A model generated the notes under the pieces. It worked only from the letters and a program-made list of their open reading frames with translations, ran no database searches and had not been told where the DNA came from. From Burkholderia sp. L27(2015) (GTDB taxonomy: Bacteria; Pseudomonadota; Gammaproteobacteria; Burkholderiales; Burkholderiaceae): a DNA stretch of 63,400 nt. Below, in pieces: positions 36,528-44,472 of this stretch. The DNA is taken from NCBI RefSeq assembly GCF_009765705.1, contig NZ_LMUX01000017.1, positions 708,948-772,347 on the forward strand. Direction: 5' to 3'. Numbering within the stretch: position 1 is the stretch's first letter; every line of letters begins with the position of its first letter. The translations under genes and the position numbers were made by a program.

Positions 36528-37331
36528 TTAAGCAAAATGACAAGCAATACTACCCAAAGGCCCATAGTCGGCATGGAAGGTATCGCCGCGACGCGCCTGC
36601 ACCGGCCGGGTGAAGGAGCCACCTAGTATCACCTGGCCGGGTTCGAGAGTGACGCCGAGCGGGCCCACTTTATTGGCCAGCCAGACCACCCCGTTGGCGG
36701 GATGGTTGAGCACGCCAGCGGCCACGCCGGTTTCCTCGATCACGCCATTGCGCGAGAGCAGCGCCGACACCCAGCGCAGATCGAACTCCTGCATTTTGAC
36801 CGGGCGGCTGCCCAGCACCACGCCGGCGTTGGCGGCATTGTCGGCGATGGTATCGAACACTTTGCGCGGACGTTGCGTGGCGGGGTCGAACTGATGGGAG
36901 CGGGCGTCGATCAATTCGAGCGCCGGAATCACGTAATCGACGGCGGAGTACACGTCGAACAGCGTTACGCCCGGGCCGCGCAACGGGCGGCCCAGCACGA
37001 AAGCCAATTCCACTTCGATGCGCGGTACGATAAAACGCTCGGTCGGAATTTCACTGCCGTCAGCAAAAAACATGTCGTCGAGCAGGGCACCAAAATCGGG
37101 TTCGTCGATCTGCGACGAGAGCTGCATGGCGCGCGATGTCAGGCCGATCTTGTGCCCTTTGAGCGTGCGGCCCTCGGCCATTTTCAGGCCGACCCAGTGG
37201 CGTTGTATCGCATAGGCATCGGCGATGGTGATGTCCAGATAGGCCAACGAGATCTGACCGATCTGGGTGCGCGAAATTTCGGCTTGATGCAACGATTGAG
37301 CTATTTGCTCGATCAGGGCAGGCGCTAGCAT
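36528..37331 (-). CDS. hpaH: HpaH, 2-oxo-hept-3-ene-1,7-dioate hydratase
   Basis: The 267-residue enzyme belongs to the FAH/hydratase family and adds water to 2-oxohept-3-enedioate. Characteristic segments are [33 protein letters not shown] (metal-binding Glu-x-Glu), [11 protein letters not shown] and [21 protein letters not shown]. It is 32 bp upstream of hpaI in the operon. Length and motifs agree with the E. coli enzyme (267 residues). Confidence 0.93.
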   Translation of the reverse strand: MLAPALIEQIAQSLHQAEISRTQIGQISLAYLDITIADAYAIQRHWVGLKMAEGRTLKGHKIGLTSRAMQLSSQIDEPDFGALLDDMFFADGSEIPTERFIVPRIEVELAFVLGRPLRGPGVTLFDVYSAVDYVIPALELIDARSHQFDPATQRPRKVFDTIADNAANAGVVLGSRPVKMQEFDLRWVSALLSRNGVIEETGVAAGVLNHPANGVVWLANKVGPLGVTLEPGQVILGGSFTRPVQARRGDTFHADYGPLGSIACHFA

Positions 37332-37393
37332 GGCGGGTTTCCGAATAGTGAGAGGCTCTTATGTGACGCGACGTGAATTCGCGCCTTCTTGCT

Positions 37394-37783
37394 TCAAGTT
37401 TTCTTGAACCGGCTATGCACGTTGTTATGCTTGTACGAACCGGTCTCGCTGAATTCAACGATCTCCAGCGAAAGCGCCAGGTAACGCTTCTCGTAGAGCT
37501 CGGCGAAATGCGCCTTGACCGCGTCGAATAGCGCGTCGCAGACTTGCTTTTTTACGGCCTCGCTGCGTCCCGAACCGATCTTCAGCGTGATGTGCACAAA
37601 CGCATCATCCGCCGCGCCATCGGCCATCCGATAGTCGTCCAGGCGCAGCGCACGCGAACGGATGCCCCCGGTCGGGAACACGCCGTCCTGCGCGATCATC
37701 GTTTGATTGACGGTCTTGAGCAGCTCGGGGATACGGGCTTGCGCGCCTAAGTTGGCGGTATATTCGATCACGATATGCGGCAT
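37394..37783 (-). CDS. hpaF: HpaF, 5-carboxymethyl-2-hydroxymuconate isomerase
   Basis: The 129-residue protein is a tautomerase-superfamily isomerase. It begins MPHIVIEYTANL, so Pro2 would become the catalytic N-terminal proline after Met removal. RSRALRLDDYRMADG and EKRYLALSLEIVEF are family segments. It converts 5-carboxymethyl-2-hydroxymuconate to its oxo isomer before decarboxylation by HpaG. The gene lies 62 bp before hpaH and 21 bp after hpaD. Confidence 0.93.
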   Translation of the reverse strand: MPHIVIEYTANLGAQARIPELLKTVNQTMIAQDGVFPTGGIRSRALRLDDYRMADGAADDAFVHITLKIGSGRSEAVKKQVCDALFDAVKAHFAELYEKRYLALSLEIVEFSETGSYKHNNVHSRFKKT

Positions 37784-37804
37784 GGTGTCCAGGCTCCTCG
37801 CGCC

Positions 37805-38656
37805 TTAGCGCGGTAAGGGAAAAATGGCGTTGATCTGACCGGTACCCGAACTGGCAAAGTAATCGGTGACCACCTCGACCGGCTCACGATAGCGGTCCCA
37901 GCCCAGCAACCCGAGCAGCATCGCGGTATCGTGCATGCCGCCTTCGCCTTCGCATAGTTTCGCGTACTCGGGCAGCATCTTGCAAAACGTCTCGAAGTCG
38001 CCGCGCTTCCATAGCTCGACCACACGCTCGTCCACCTGCCGATAGAATTCGCGGCTGATCGAGTGGATAGCGCTTTCCGGGCTGCCGTTGTCGTTGAAGC
38101 GGTGCGACAGCGAGCCGCTAGCCAGAAAGGCCACGTTGGCGTCGCTCTTGAGTATGGCTTCATGCAGCGCAGCACCAAAACGACGGCTTTCGTCGAGCTG
38201 ATGCCAGGCGCACCAAGCGGCAATCGAGACCACCTTGAAATGCTGGTCCTCGTTCATATACCGCATCGGCACCAGCGTGCCGTACTCCAGCTCCAGGCTA
38301 TCGATCTGGTGCGCGCGCGTGAACACGCCGTGTTCGGTGGCGGTGCGCGCAATCAGTTCACCGAGCTCAGGGTTGCCCGAGTAGCTGTACTTCATGTCGC
38401 GTATGAAATGTGGCAATTCGTTGCTGGTGTAGATGCCGCCGAAGCGGCTGTTGCAATTGACGTGATAGCCGGCGTTGACGAGCCAGTGCACATCGGCCAC
38501 CACGATGGTGTCCACGCCCAGTTCACGGCACCGCTGCGCGATCACGCGATGCCCTTCGATCGCGGCGGCGCGGCAACCGTGGTGCGGGCCCGGCAATTCC
38601 GACAGGTACATCGAGGGAACGTGGGTTACCTTGGCAGCAAGAGAGAGTTTGCCCAT
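37805..38656 (-). CDS. hpaD: HpaD, homoprotocatechuate 2,3-dioxygenase (LigB type)
   Basis: The 283-residue enzyme is a class III (LigB-fold) extradiol dioxygenase, equal in length to E. coli HpaD. It opens the ring of 3,4-dihydroxyphenylacetate. Likely iron ligands are the His residues in KVTHVPSM and VADVHWLVNAGYH, with further conserved His and Glu residues (SLSHRFND, and GGMHDTAML near the C-terminus). It is 12 bp downstream of hpaE. Confidence 0.92.
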   Translation of the reverse strand: MGKLSLAAKVTHVPSMYLSELPGPHHGCRAAAIEGHRVIAQRCRELGVDTIVVADVHWLVNAGYHVNCNSRFGGIYTSNELPHFIRDMKYSYSGNPELGELIARTATEHGVFTRAHQIDSLELEYGTLVPMRYMNEDQHFKVVSIAAWCAWHQLDESRRFGAALHEAILKSDANVAFLASGSLSHRFNDNGSPESAIHSISREFYRQVDERVVELWKRGDFETFCKMLPEYAKLCEGEGGMHDTAMLLGLLGWDRYREPVEVVTDYFASSGTGQINAIFPLPR

Positions 38657-38668
38657 GTGCGCCGCTCC

Positions 38669-40129
38669 TCAAACGCCCCACTTGGGGATGTGGTGACTGC
38701 CCATCGAAATGCAGACGTTTTTGACTTCCGCGAACACTTCCAGGCTGTACTCGCCGCCTTCGCGCCCGGTGCCCGATTCCTTGGTGCCACCGAACGGTTG
38801 ACGCAGGTCGCGCACGTTCTGGCTGTTGACGAACACCATGCCCGCTTCGATACCGCGCGCCAGACGATGCACGCGGCCGACGTCCTGGGTCCAGAGATAT
38901 GACGCGAGCCCATACTTGGTGTCGTTGGCCAGGCGCAGGCCCTCGGCCTCGTCCTTGAACGGAATCAGGCAGGCGACCGGGCCGAAGATTTCCTCTTGCG
39001 CCACGCGCATCCGGTTATCGACATTGGCTAGCACGGTCGGGCGCACAAAATTGCCATTGCGCAGATGCGGCGGCAGGTCGGCCGGCTGGTCGGCGCCACC
39101 CGCGACGATCGTGGCGCCTTCCTCGGCGCCCAGGCGGATGTAGCCGGTCACCTTCTCCCAGTGCTGGCGCGTGATCATCGAGCCCACGTTGGTTTTTGCG
39201 TCGGTCGGGTCGCCCACGCTCAGGCGGTTGGCGCGCTCGGCGAAGCGTTTGACGAAGGCGTCGTACACGCTTTGTTGTATGAAGATGCGCGAGCCGGCCG
39301 TGCAGCGTTCGCCGTTGAGCGAAAAAATCGTGAAGAGCGCGGCGTCGAGCGCGCGGTCGAGGTCCGCGTCTTCGAAAATCAACACGGGCGATTTGCCGCC
39401 CAGCTCCATCGAGAATTTCTTGAGCCCTGCACGCTCGATGATGCGTTTGCCGGTGGTGGTGCCGCCAGTGAACGATACGGCGCGGACATCGGGATGGCGC
39501 ACCAGCGCGTCTCCGGCCGTCGCGCCATAGCCTTGCACGACATTCAGCACACCGGCGGGAATGCCGGCTTCGAGCGCGAGACGCCCGAGCTGGTCGGCGG
39601 TGAGCGGCGAGAGTTCGGACATTTTCAGCACTGCGGTATTGCCCAGCGCGAGGCAAGGTGCGGTCTTCCACGTTGCGGTCATGAACGGCACGTTCCATGG
39701 CGAGATCAACGCGCACACGCCCACTGGCTGGTACAACGTGTAGTTCAGCATCTGGTCGTCGACCGGATAGGTGCGGCCGTTCATCTGCACGCACACTTCG
39801 GCAAAGAAATTGAAATTCTCGGCAGCGCGCGGAATCAGTTGCTTGGCCGTCTGACTGATCGGCAAACCGGTGTCGGCCGTTTCCAGATCGGCCAGTTCCG
39901 GCACGGTGCGCTCGATCAGTTCGCCGAGCTTGCGCATCAACTTGGCGCGCTCCTTCGCGGGCGTGCCGGCCCATTTGGGGAAGGCCTCTTTAGCGGCGGC
40001 CACCGCGGCGGCCACTTCCGCCTCTTCGCCTGCGGCCACCTCCGCCAGCACGTCGCCGGTGGCGGGGTTGTAGGTGTTGAAGCAGGTCGCGCTTGCGACT
40101 TCGCGTCCGTTAATCCAGTGTTTGATCAC
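38669..40129 (-). CDS. hpaE: HpaE, 5-carboxymethyl-2-hydroxymuconate semialdehyde dehydrogenase
   Basis: The 486-residue NAD-dependent aldehyde dehydrogenase has SFTGGTTTGKRI (cofactor loop), MELGGKSPVLIFEDAD (catalytic Glu) and NGERCTAGSRIFIQ (catalytic Cys). It oxidises the ring-cleavage semialdehyde. It lies between hpaD (12 bp) and hpaG2 (61 bp); the latter gap holds a 14-bp duplication. Confidence 0.93.
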   Translation of the reverse strand: MIKHWINGREVASATCFNTYNPATGDVLAEVAAGEEAEVAAAVAAAKEAFPKWAGTPAKERAKLMRKLGELIERTVPELADLETADTGLPISQTAKQLIPRAAENFNFFAEVCVQMNGRTYPVDDQMLNYTLYQPVGVCALISPWNVPFMTATWKTAPCLALGNTAVLKMSELSPLTADQLGRLALEAGIPAGVLNVVQGYGATAGDALVRHPDVRAVSFTGGTTTGKRIIERAGLKKFSMELGGKSPVLIFEDADLDRALDAALFTIFSLNGERCTAGSRIFIQQSVYDAFVKRFAERANRLSVGDPTDAKTNVGSMITRQHWEKVTGYIRLGAEEGATIVAGGADQPADLPPHLRNGNFVRPTVLANVDNRMRVAQEEIFGPVACLIPFKDEAEGLRLANDTKYGLASYLWTQDVGRVHRLARGIEAGMVFVNSQNVRDLRQPFGGTKESGTGREGGEYSLEVFAEVKNVCISMGSHHIPKWGV

Positions 40130-40147
40130 GATAAGTCCTTTGCATGA

Positions 40148-40175
40148 TGAGTTTTCGTGGCTGAGTTTTCGTGGC
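40148..40175. repeat. 14-bp direct repeat inside the hpa operon
   Basis: TGAGTTTTCGTGGC is present twice in tandem (40148-40161 and 40162-40175) in the spacer between hpaG2 and hpaE. It is exact, so the duplication is recent or maintained. Confidence 0.95.
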
Positions 40176-40190
40176 TAAAGCGAAGCGGGG

Positions 40191-40964
40191 TCAGCCGCGC
40201 TGAGCGGGGGAGTAGTAGTCGCTCGCGTTGACGATGGTGTTCACGAGCCGCCCAACGTGCTCGATTTCGGTCACGACCTCAGCGCCGGCCGGCGTATCGG
40301 CGAGCCCCTCTGGTGTGCCGGTGAGTATCAGATCGCCGGCATCCAACGTCATGAAACTGCTCAGCCACGCGATCAGCGCGGGAATCGAAAAGATCATGTC
40401 GCGCGTGTTGCCTTGCTGGGTGACGGCGCCGTTGACCGAGGTGCTCAGGCGCAGGTTCATCGGGTCGGGGATCTCGTCGGCCGTGACCAGCCATGGGCCC
40501 AGCGGAGTACAGGTGTCGCGGCCTTTGACCGGCAGGTTGGGCCGGTAATAGTTTTCTAGGTAGTCGCGGATGGCGTAGTCGTTGGCGACCGTATATCCGG
40601 CCACGTATTGGTAGGCTTGCGCTTCGCTGATATTGCGGCAACGCTGTCCGATCACCACCGCCAGCTCGCACTCGTAGTGCATGTAGGCGGCGCTGTCCGG
40701 TCTCACGGTGCGCGAGCGGTGCCCCACAAAGCTGCTGCCCGGTTTTAAAAAGGCAAGCGGTTCCGAGGGCGCCTTGAAGGCGAGTTCTTTTGCATGATCG
40801 GCGTAATTGAGCCCGAGCGCGATGGTGGTGCGTGGCTCGATCGGCGGCAACCAGTCGACCTCATGTTGATGACAGATGCGCCCATCGGCAAGCTTGATGC
40901 GCTCGTCGCCCAGATCGAAGGCGTATTGGACCCGGCCGTTGCTGCTCACTCTGGCGCGTCTCAT
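40191..40964 (-). CDS. hpaG2: HpaG2, metal-binding half of the decarboxylase/isomerase
   Basis: The 257-residue FAH-family protein matches the C-terminal half of E. coli HpaG: ALGLNYADHAKELAF, MHYECELAVVIG with the metal-binding Glu-x-Glu, NDYAIRDYLENYYRPNL and DLILTGTPEGL. With HpaG1 it decarboxylates 5-oxopent-3-ene-1,2,5-tricarboxylate and isomerises the product. The start overlaps the hpaG1 stop by 4 bp (ATGA), so the two halves are made together. Confidence 0.92.
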   Translation of the reverse strand: MRRARVSSNGRVQYAFDLGDERIKLADGRICHQHEVDWLPPIEPRTTIALGLNYADHAKELAFKAPSEPLAFLKPGSSFVGHRSRTVRPDSAAYMHYECELAVVIGQRCRNISEAQAYQYVAGYTVANDYAIRDYLENYYRPNLPVKGRDTCTPLGPWLVTADEIPDPMNLRLSTSVNGAVTQQGNTRDMIFSIPALIAWLSSFMTLDAGDLILTGTPEGLADTPAGAEVVTEIEHVGRLVNTIVNASDYYSPAQRG

Positions 40965-41713
40965 GGGCGGTCTCCCGGTTCGGCGTGCGCGGCGTCGGCC
41001 GCGATTGAAAACGTCAGCGTGCCGATCGCGGCGATGCTCACGGCCACATGGGCTCCATGGCGCGCGTGGGCTGGGCTTAGGCTGGGGCCGGCAAGTATCA
41101 GGTCGCCCGCTTGCAAGGTCATGAACTGCGAGATTTCGGCGAGCAATACCGTAGTGCTGCGAACCAGGTCTGCGGTGTTGGTGCGGTAGGCCAGTACGCC
41201 GTCGATTTCAACCGAGATGTCTAGCGCGTCGGGGTCGCCGATGCTCGCGCGCGGGCTTAGCCATGGCCCTACCGGGCAAAAGCCATCCTGGCATTTCTGC
41301 CGAATGGCGGGTCGATAGTAGCTGTCATGCGGCACGCTCAGATCGGCCGCGATCGTGTAACCGAGAATCACCTGCGCGGCTTCGGCGGCATTGGCCCGGG
41401 CCAGTGGCGCACCGAGCACGATGCCCAGGCAGCCCGCCACCGATACCGCTTCGGTTTGCGGATTCAGGACGATTTGTGTGCCGCTTATGACATGGGTGTT
41501 GGCGGGCTTCAGATACAGCACCGGGCGCTGCGCGGGTTTTTGATAAGGCGGCGCGTTGGTGAGTCCGTCCAGTGAGGCGAGTTCGCGGCGCTCATTGAGC
41601 GCCAGGCCGATCACGCTGCCAAGCAGCACGCCTGCGGCCTGCGAGTCGCGATAAGGCAGCTGCAGGCGCCCGGGCGCGGCATCCAGCGCCAGCAGGGCAT
41701 GAGTAGGGTCCAT
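40961..41713 (-). CDS. hpaG1: HpaG1, metal-free half of the decarboxylase/isomerase
   Basis: The 250-residue protein matches the N-terminal half of E. coli HpaG: PVLYLKPANTHV, ANAAEAAQVILGYTIAADLSVP and YRPAIRQKCQDGFCPVGPW. At the Glu-x-Glu metal site it reads AGCLGIVLG, so metal ligands are missing, as they are in the N-terminal half of E. coli HpaG as I recall it. It is the first gene of the operon. AGGAGA lies eight bases before the ATG at 41713. An extension to 41797 would run through the palindrome. Confidence 0.9.
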   Translation of the reverse strand: MDPTHALLALDAAPGRLQLPYRDSQAAGVLLGSVIGLALNERRELASLDGLTNAPPYQKPAQRPVLYLKPANTHVISGTQIVLNPQTEAVSVAGCLGIVLGAPLARANAAEAAQVILGYTIAADLSVPHDSYYRPAIRQKCQDGFCPVGPWLSPRASIGDPDALDISVEIDGVLAYRTNTADLVRSTTVLLAEISQFMTLQAGDLILAGPSLSPAHARHGAHVAVSIAAIGTLTFSIAADAAHAEPGDRP

Positions 41714-41740
41714 GGGGATGTCTCCTGTAAGGCCGATGAA

Positions 41741-41756
41741 GATCTCGATAGAGATC
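41741..41756. promoter_or_regulatory. Candidate HpaR operator upstream of hpaG1
   Basis: GATCTC-GATA-GAGATC is a perfect 6-4-6 inverted repeat 28 bp upstream of the hpaG1 ATG. MarR proteins bind such palindromes near promoters. The AT-rich stretch at 41785-41805 beyond it could hold the promoter. That HpaR binds here is an inference. Confidence 0.5.
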
Positions 41757-41857
41757 ACGAATGCAGCCGGATCAAGTGCCGAATATTTGATTAACATATT
41801 AAGTATCTCGCCCCAGGTGGACGGCTGTCAAGTTGGTGCATACCGGGGCTTACCCGA

Positions 41858-41968
41858 ATGGGGCGGCTTGAGAACGACTTGGCGATGCCTGATTTTTTGA
41901 CCGCGCTGCACAAATTCGTAGAACACGGCATCATGGATCCCGGAGGGCGAATTTTTGCCTTTCTCTGA
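41858..41968 (+). CDS. Candidate small ORF ending at an intrinsic terminator
   Basis: From the ATG at 41858 this frame encodes 36 residues, MGRLENDLAMPDFLTALHK at first and GGRIFAFL at the end; a second ATG at 41885 gives 27 residues. The TGA is immediately followed by the terminator stem at 41969. GGGG nine bases before the first ATG could be a weak ribosome site. It lies in the hpaG1-tas divergent spacer (41714-42014). It may be a real small protein, a gene remnant, or chance. Confidence 0.3.
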   Translation: MGRLENDLAMPDFLTALHKFVEHGIMDPGGRIFAFL

Positions 41969-42001
41969 GTGGCAAGCGACATCGCTTGCCACGCTTTTTT
42001 T
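41969..42001 (+). terminator. Strong intrinsic terminator just upstream of tas
   Basis: GTGGCAAGCG (41969-41978) and CGCTTGCCAC (41983-41992) form a perfect 10-bp stem with a 4-base loop, followed by GCTTTTTTT. It points along the plus strand and ends about 14 bp before the tas start. No established plus-strand gene lies upstream; the small ORF at 41858-41968 would be its only candidate. Confidence 0.85.
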
Positions 42002-42014
42002 CGGGAGCCCGTTT

Positions 42015-43064
42015 GTGCTTTATCGTGAATTAGGCCGTACCGGCCTGAAGGTCAGTTTGATCGCACTGGGAACCATGACCTGGGGCGAACAGAACAGCGA
42101 GGCCGAAGGCCACGCGCAAATCGACGCGGCGCTGGCCGCCGGTGTGAATTTTATCGATACGGCCGAGATGTATCCGGTGCCGCCCAAGGCGCAGACGTAT
42201 AGCCGCACCGAGGCGATCATCGGCACTTGGCTCAAGCAACACGGCCAGCGCGACAAGATCGTGCTCGCCAGCAAGGCGGCGGGACCGTCTCATACGCCCG
42301 CGCGTCCGCAGCATGTGCGCGGCGGCCGTACCCGCTTTACCGCAGCCAATCTTGGCGAGGCGCTCGACGATAGCCTGCGGCGCTTGAACACCGACTACCT
42401 CGATCTATATCAGTTGCATTGGCCGGATCGTCCGACCAACATTTTTGGTCAGCTCGGCTACGAGCATCAAAGCGACGAGGTCGCGACGCCGATACACGAC
42501 ACGCTGCGCGCGCTGAGCGAACTCGTGAAAGCCGGCAAGATCCGCTATATCGGTTTGTCGAACGAATCGCCGTGGGGTATCTGCGAGTTTCTCAAGCTCG
42601 CGCAGTTGCACGGGCTAGAACGTATCGTGAGCGTGCAGAATCCGTACAACCTCGTGAACCGTACCTACGAAATTGGCCATGCCGAAATATCGATGCGCGA
42701 ACACGCGGGCTTGTTGGCCTATTCGCCGTTGGCGTTCGGGGTATTGAGCGGGAAATATCTGGGTGGGGCAAAACCGGCGCAGGCGCGTATCACGCTGTTC
42801 GACCGGTTCGCGCGCTACAAGGGCGAAAACACCGAGCGTGCCGTCTACGAATACGTGAAGCTATTCCGCGAACATGGCATCGATCCCGCGCAGGGGGCGC
42901 TGGCGTTTGTGAATAGCCGGCCGTTCGTGACCAGCACGATCATCGGCGCGACAACGATGGAACAGTTGCACAGCAATCTGGCCAGCGTCGATCTGGTGCT
43001 GTCTGAGGAACTGCTGGAAGGGATAGCGCGCATACATGGGCAGTATCCGAACCCAGCGCCCTGA
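42015..43064 (+). CDS. tas: Tas-like aldo/keto reductase
   Basis: The 349-residue NADP(H)-dependent aldo/keto reductase matches E. coli Tas in length and wording: LGTMTWGEQNSEAEGHAQ, FIDTAEMYPVPP (catalytic Asp/Tyr), DYLDLYQLHWPDRPTN (His), IRYIGLSNESPWG and IIGATTMEQL (cofactor site). The physiological substrate of Tas is not settled. I chose the GTG at 42015 because GGGAG lies seven bases upstream and the family N-terminus (LYRELGRTGLKVS) begins there; a start at 41955 would be upstream of the terminator. Confidence 0.88.
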   Translation: MLYRELGRTGLKVSLIALGTMTWGEQNSEAEGHAQIDAALAAGVNFIDTAEMYPVPPKAQTYSRTEAIIGTWLKQHGQRDKIVLASKAAGPSHTPARPQHVRGGRTRFTAANLGEALDDSLRRLNTDYLDLYQLHWPDRPTNIFGQLGYEHQSDEVATPIHDTLRALSELVKAGKIRYIGLSNESPWGICEFLKLAQLHGLERIVSVQNPYNLVNRTYEIGHAEISMREHAGLLAYSPLAFGVLSGKYLGGAKPAQARITLFDRFARYKGENTERAVYEYVKLFREHGIDPAQGALAFVNSRPFVTSTIIGATTMEQLHSNLASVDLVLSEELLEGIARIHGQYPNPAP

Positions 43065-43107
43065 AAGAGACGGTGACCCGCAGACGGCTGAGAGAGTAAC
43101 CATGAGA

Positions 43108-43144
43108 CGGTGACCGGGACACGGCGACCGAGCAGCGGTCACCG
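43108..43144. terminator. Inverted repeat between convergent genes
   Basis: CGGTGACCG (43108-43116) and CGGTCACCG (43136-43144) are perfect 9-base arms with a 19-base loop, between the tas and small-protein stop codons. The surrounding spacer is built from variants of gacggtgaccggg. No T-run is present. Confidence 0.4.
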
Positions 43145-43157
43145 GCGCGAGGGGCGG

Positions 43158-43448
43158 CTAGGCGTGACTTTCGGCGATTAGCTGCTCTCGCGCGTTACAG
43201 CCGGCACCGGGGTTGGGCACACCCTCGCAGTTCACGGCATAGGCAAAGCGCAGTGCAACATCGAATGAGGCGTTGCGCGTCACGCAGGCTCCGTCGATAT
43301 AGATTTCCCACGATTTGCGATCGCGCAACCAGGCCAGGCGGCCGTCTTCGAGCATGTTGGCGAACCACCGCCACAGCCGCGCGTCTTGCGCGTGTTCGTT
43401 GGCCAGCGCAGCCAGCCTTACGAAATCGAGTTTGTCGAGCACATCCAT
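43158..43448 (-). CDS. Small protein of unknown function, paralog A of a divergent pair
   Basis: The 96-residue protein (from the ATG at 43448) contains RLAALANEHAQDARLWRWF followed by MLEDGRLAWLRDRKSWEIYID. The same pattern occurs in the product of the divergent gene at 43654. I do not recognise a named family. There is no signal peptide or membrane segment. Two Cys lie in the C-terminal tail (VNCEG and AGCNARE), which differs from the partner. The adjacent genes (tas, lrp) give no functional hint. Confidence 0.65.
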   Translation of the reverse strand: MDVLDKLDFVRLAALANEHAQDARLWRWFANMLEDGRLAWLRDRKSWEIYIDGACVTRNASFDVALRFAYAVNCEGVPNPGAGCNAREQLIAESHA

Positions 43449-43653
43449 GTCTTGCCTCCAGAGGGCACAGCACATTTACAGACGAGCTCACCTCAGTAAT
43501 TTTCGCTTCGCTCGCCTGCCGCGGGCTCAATTATCGACGATAGAAGACCATTTATTATTCTGAGAAACGCAATAATCCATTGCATTCTAGGGGCTTGATC
43601 TCCGCGGTGAGGGTCGCATACTTGTAACCCGACCGCTGCAGGAGGGTTCTCTG

Positions 43654-43977
43654 ATGTCTGCTTCTCCCCAAACTACCGATTATTCCGTGCCGTTCAACAC
43701 CGACCGTAAGCGCTTGGCCGCGACGGCGCAGGCCAATTTGGCCGATGCTCAGGTGTGGCGCTGGTTTTCCGACGGGATGGAAGACGGCCGTATTCGCGTG
43801 ACGCGTCAGAAATCCGAATGGGTCATCATTCTGGACAATCAAATCACCGGTAGCAACGAATCGCTCGATGCCGCCGTGCGCGACGTGTTCCAGCGCGGTA
43901 GTTCGAGCGCGCCGCGCACCACGTCGTGGAGCCGGTTCTCGGGTAGCTTCATGGCTCCACTGCATCCGGCTGACTAG
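43654..43977 (+). CDS. Small protein of unknown function, paralog B of a divergent pair
   Basis: The 107-residue protein has the core RLAATAQANLADAQVWRWF and MEDGRIRVTRQKSEWVIILD, aligned without gaps to the core of the protein encoded at 43158-43448. Both then have a Asn-x-Ser-(Phe/Leu)-Asp-x-Ala-(Leu/Val)-Arg stretch. The tails differ: here it is Ser/Arg-rich and ends LHPAD. AGGAGGG upstream of the ATG is a good ribosome site. The duplication in head-to-head arrangement supports both as real genes. Function is unknown. Confidence 0.7.
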   Translation: MSASPQTTDYSVPFNTDRKRLAATAQANLADAQVWRWFSDGMEDGRIRVTRQKSEWVIILDNQITGSNESLDAAVRDVFQRGSSSAPRTTSWSRFSGSFMAPLHPAD

Positions 43978-43989
43978 CTGGGCGGACGC

Positions 43990-44472
43990 TTATCTCTGTA
44001 AATCACGCAGTGGCAACGCGGTTTGCGACTTGACGGTCTTGAGCGCAAAACTCGACTGAATCTTGGCCACTCCTGGAATACGCGACAACTCGTCTATCGT
44101 CAGCTTTTCCAGCGACTGCACGTCCGGCACTACCACTCTGATCAGGTAGTCGGCGCTGCCGCTCATCAAATAACACTCCATCACCTCGGGCAGTCCCATG
44201 ATCGCGATCTCAAACTCGCTGAGGAAGGCGCGCGACTGCTTCTCGAGCGTGATCTGGATAAAAACGCTGACGTTCAAGCCCAGCGCTTCCGGGTTCACCA
44301 ACGCCACGTACTTGCTGATTACGCCGTCGCGCTCCAGCGCCTTCACGCGTGCGAGACAAGGGGAAGGCGAAAGATGCACCTGCATTGCCAGCTCGACGTT
44401 GGTGAGCTTGGCGTCGTTTTGCAGCCGGCTGAGTATCTGGCTGTCGATGGCATCTAACGGGCGTAATGGCAT
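43990..44472 (-). CDS. Lrp/AsnC family transcriptional regulator
   Basis: The 160-residue protein has the N-terminal AsnC helix-turn-helix (DAIDSQILSRLQNDAKLTNVELA, then LSPSPCLARVKALERDGVI) and the C-terminal RAM ligand domain (VSVFIQITLEK, PEVMECYLMSGSADYLIRVVVPD). Members sense amino acids. It stops 12 bp after the paralog B gene on the other strand. The target is unknown. Confidence 0.9.
   Translation of the reverse strand: MPLRPLDAIDSQILSRLQNDAKLTNVELAMQVHLSPSPCLARVKALERDGVISKYVALVNPEALGLNVSVFIQITLEKQSRAFLSEFEIAIMGLPEVMECYLMSGSADYLIRVVVPDVQSLEKLTIDELSRIPGVAKIQSSFALKTVKSQTALPLRDLQR

Noticed and set aside
40961-41713. HpaG1 as a broken enzyme because the metal-binding Glu-x-Glu is missing
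   Set aside because: The N-terminal half of the fused E. coli HpaG also lacks these residues as I recall its sequence; hpaG2 keeps them, so this is the normal division of roles.
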